DNA of 64,000 nt from Cinclus cinclus (Eukaryota > Chordata > Aves > Passeriformes > Cinclidae): contig NC_085048.1 in assembly GCF_963662255.1 (NCBI RefSeq), positions 103,526,499-103,590,498 on the forward strand, read 5' to 3'. Under the pieces are notes generated by a model. The model had not been told where the DNA came from and did no database searches. It was given only the letters and a program-made list of their open reading frames with translations. Below, in pieces: positions 61,501 to 64,000 of this stretch (position 1 is the stretch's first letter; every line of letters begins with the position of its first letter). The translations under genes were made by a program, and so were the position numbers.

Positions 61501-61615
61501 CTTGACAAGCCATTTAACCTTCACGAGGTTCAATTTTTACACCTTTAAAATGAAGGAGATGATTCCACCGAAAGCAAAATGTGCAAATGATACCCACTGG
61601 CACAATTAGGTAAAT
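61501..61615 (+). mobile_element. MIR SINE, 3' part (sense)
   Basis: CTTGACAAGCCATTTAACCTTC, then CACCTTTAAAATGAAGGAGATGATTCC, then CACTGGCACAATTAGGTAAAT, match the MIR core and tail (CTTGGGCAAGTCACTTAACC, ATCTGTAAAATGAGGATAAT, CCTGGCACATAGTAGGTGC). It continues the sense copy interrupted at 61345, missing only about the CACTTACTAGCTGTGTGACC portion. Being old enough to be shared across amniotes, it is a candidate for retained function, but decay alone could explain it. Confidence 0.7.
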
Positions 61616-64000
61616 ATATTGTTCAAAAATTACTCTTCCTCTGCTGCAACTTGGAGGTTAAGCAGAGTATCTGCAAAAACTTGTGTTGCTCCAGGGAAGA
61701 ACATCTCTTAGGGCTTCTTAGGAAGCAATGCTGCTGAAGCAGCTCTTCCAGGGAGATAGCTTAGAATTCCCAGGAAAAGGAGACAATTTTCATTGGCAAC
61801 CCCTGAACTAGATGACTCGGAAGGGAGAGGGCGGGTTATAGTGAATTATGAATTGAGCTGGACATCATCAATCCAGAACTGAGCTGGTGGCACATGGCAG
61901 GAAATTTGTCCTGATTATTACAGCACAAGAATTACAGGATGCTTTTGGTCATTGTGTTCTCAGCTTATCAGCAAATCAGGAGTTTTGGCTACCAGGTAAA
62001 TATCGGGCCAACTGCAGTTCCTTGCTTTTAGTAATCAGTTCCTAGAATAGAGTTACCAGTCAAAGCCTCTGATTTGCATGATCTTTTATCCTTGCTTTTT
62101 TTAAATAACAAATTTACCTTCATAAATTTGAATCCCATCTTTCCACCTCACAACTGAACGCCTTTGGAGTGTTAAGTGAGAGAAAGATTGCGCACAAAAT
62201 AATTATTTTGTACCACAAAAATGCTGTGCAAAGTGCTTTATTGTACCGAGGCTGATGCTGTCTTTGGTAGTTTCAATCTACTGTGGTACTTTTTCCTTAT
62301 CACCAATCATGCTGTGATCTTGTTTAGGAAGTTAATAGCAAACAACAAGAAGCAGGTAACTGAAAATAAATAAATGCTGTTTGTGTTTTTGTAAACATAA
62401 AGGTGACCTGCAGTCCAAAAACGCATTTAGACATTCATCTCCAAACAGGCAAACCTGTATTTATCCTTGTTCATCGTAACACTTTACCACACACTTAAAA
62501 GCAACCATTGTCCCAGTATGTAATGCCTTCAGAGGAAATATGTACCCACAAGAGTACCTACCTACCCCTCCTTTTATATCAGTGAGGTGTGTGGGTGATC
62601 AGTACTTGGACTAGATCAATATTTTGAAAAAGTTATTAATCACATTTTCCTGGGGGTTTTTTTGTTGCTTTCTTTTTCCCTTCCATCTTCCTTGACATAG
62701 TTAAGGTATAGTTTGATACAGAATGATAAAAAAGAGAATTATTGGTATTATTCAGAGAAGTTGCATCTTGCACATATCCTGAGGTACAGTAAATCTTACT
62801 CTTGATAACAAATTCTGAGTGTTTTTGCTAGTTTTGTAGTTTTGTATTGTTACAAAATGCAACGATGTGCAGCAGGGTATTTGTTATATCTTTCAGGATG
62901 GGCTGCTAACTCACAGGAAAAAGAAAATTGTGTCTGTCATGTTTGGGAGAGTTATATTTTTGTTTTATTAACCTGGCTTACTTTGAGGGAATGTTTATTT
63001 CCTTCTCAGTATTTTCCCAACTCTAAAATCCAGGTTTTGCTGTCTGTGCCCTGGCAGGGTTGTGTTAGTGCTGCCCGCAGAGCAGCCCTGAGGAGAGCTT
63101 TGTGAGCGGGGTGAAATTCTGGCGCTCTCTGCACGGGAGAGGCTCCAGCTCCAACTGTCTCTCTCTTTCCTTGGAGCTGGGATCAGCGTGGATGTGTCAC
63201 AACAAACACCTGGAGCTCAGAGCAGACAAGTGCCCTCTGTTTTCGTGGCGGTCGCTCTGGGGTGAGGCAGTGCCGCACAGACAAGTGCTTCCCTCTGATC
63301 ACAAGCTTTGTTTCCTTGGAAGGACTTGGAAAAATTAGAAATGCTAATTAAAGGAACGGGGTGATGGCACTGAATTGTCACTTCATGTAACATTTGCTTT
63401 GTACAGATGATCAGCTCAAAGTATGGTTAAAATGCTTCCAGGGTGCTGTTTTGTGTGGAAAGCTGTTAAAAAACTACTGAGATTTAGCATAATGGTGAAG
63501 AGATTCCACAGCACCCAAAATGCTGATGGTTTGCTTCGTGCTTAATTAGATTCCCCAGCACCAGTCTGAAAAATGTTTTGTTGTTGTTGATGTGGCCAGA
63601 TAAATTTCATCCCAATCCCACTGTTGCCAGTGTGGGATAATCAGTGCTGGGCTTCTAAAAACACAGATCAGGAATAACAGATGTGCACTTCCCAAGCTCT
63701 GGTTGCCAAGACAGCACCCAAAGGTGGCCAAGAGCTTTGCTGTCCGGCTAAATGAATCAAACAGAAAGTGCCACCAGCGAGCTCCAAATGTGTGTTCCAA
63801 CATAAGGAGTTGTGCCTGAGGGGAATTCAGTCCCATTTCCCTCATGAGAAGAAACCTCAGGTGTAACTAGAGCACAAGGCCCTCCATCTGCCAGGTTTTT
63901 ATCAGCTTTATTCAATTTGTTCATGATTCTGATTTCTAGGCAGAGCTGTGTCATCAGCCTGAATTTTGGAAAGTAGGAGATGTGTTTGTAGTTGCCCACT
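61616..64000. other. Unique DNA, GC-richer near 63050-63320
   Basis: No gene is recognised. Between about 63050 and 63320 GC and CpG rise (several GCG, CGG and CCGC words) and plus frames of 87 and 78 codons are open (62842-63105, 63102-63338), but no splice borders or domains are visible. The remainder is AT-rich and ordinary. A minus frame at 63546-63845 (99 codons) has no features. Confidence 0.5.

Noticed and set aside
1..64000. Endogenous retrovirus, CRISPR array, operon, tRNA or rRNA gene
   Set aside because: No LTR pair, no gag/pol-like frame, no spaced direct-repeat array, and no cloverleaf or rRNA sequence was recognised.

Overview
The window looks like non-coding, AT-rich nuclear DNA of a bird, probably a songbird or close relative. 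The main evidence is two 3' fragments of CR1 LINEs (about 40126-40622 and 60404-60632), both on the minus strand. The first closely follows the avian CR1 3'-end consensus as I know it and has the compacted form familiar from songbirds. Few interspersed repeats, short microsatellites and A/C-rich tracts also fit a bird. Species and locus cannot be named from the sequence alone.

I found no protein-coding gene, rRNA, tRNA or CRISPR array. The longest open frames are 100-220 codons. They lie in locally GC-rich stretches, in CR1, or in microsatellites (for example the Lys/Arg/Glu-rich frames opposite the CTTTT tract), and none reads as a known protein family. The window is best read as a gene desert or the inside of a very large intron. 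Two short stretches have exon-like borders (29966-30086 and 36058-36140) and are reported only as candidates.

Layout: 1-3.9 kb holds two candidate polyadenylated retrocopies on the minus strand (828-1207 and 3567-3838), each with a poly-A tract, an AATAAA signal and short matching flanks, plus an A/C-only tract. From 3.9 to 40 kb the sequence is mostly unique and AT-rich, with an (ATT)18 array, an AAT array, G/T-rich and C-rich low-complexity tracts, small tandem duplications and hairpins. The first CR1 copy is at 40.1-40.6 kb. At 43.7-45 kb there are perfect palindromes and two adjacent stem-loops. At 50 kb a homopyrimidine array switches from about 30 CTTTT units to 10 CCTTTT units. The last 4 kb holds an older CR1 copy and a composite of what look like MIR (CORE-SINE) pieces, in which an antisense copy splits a sense copy.

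No genes can be shown to work together here. The most informative signals are the retroposition marks (828-1207, 3567-3838, 61281-61615), the triplex-prone tract at 50 kb, and several motif-dense AT-rich blocks that could be conserved regulatory elements. No new biological system is visible.
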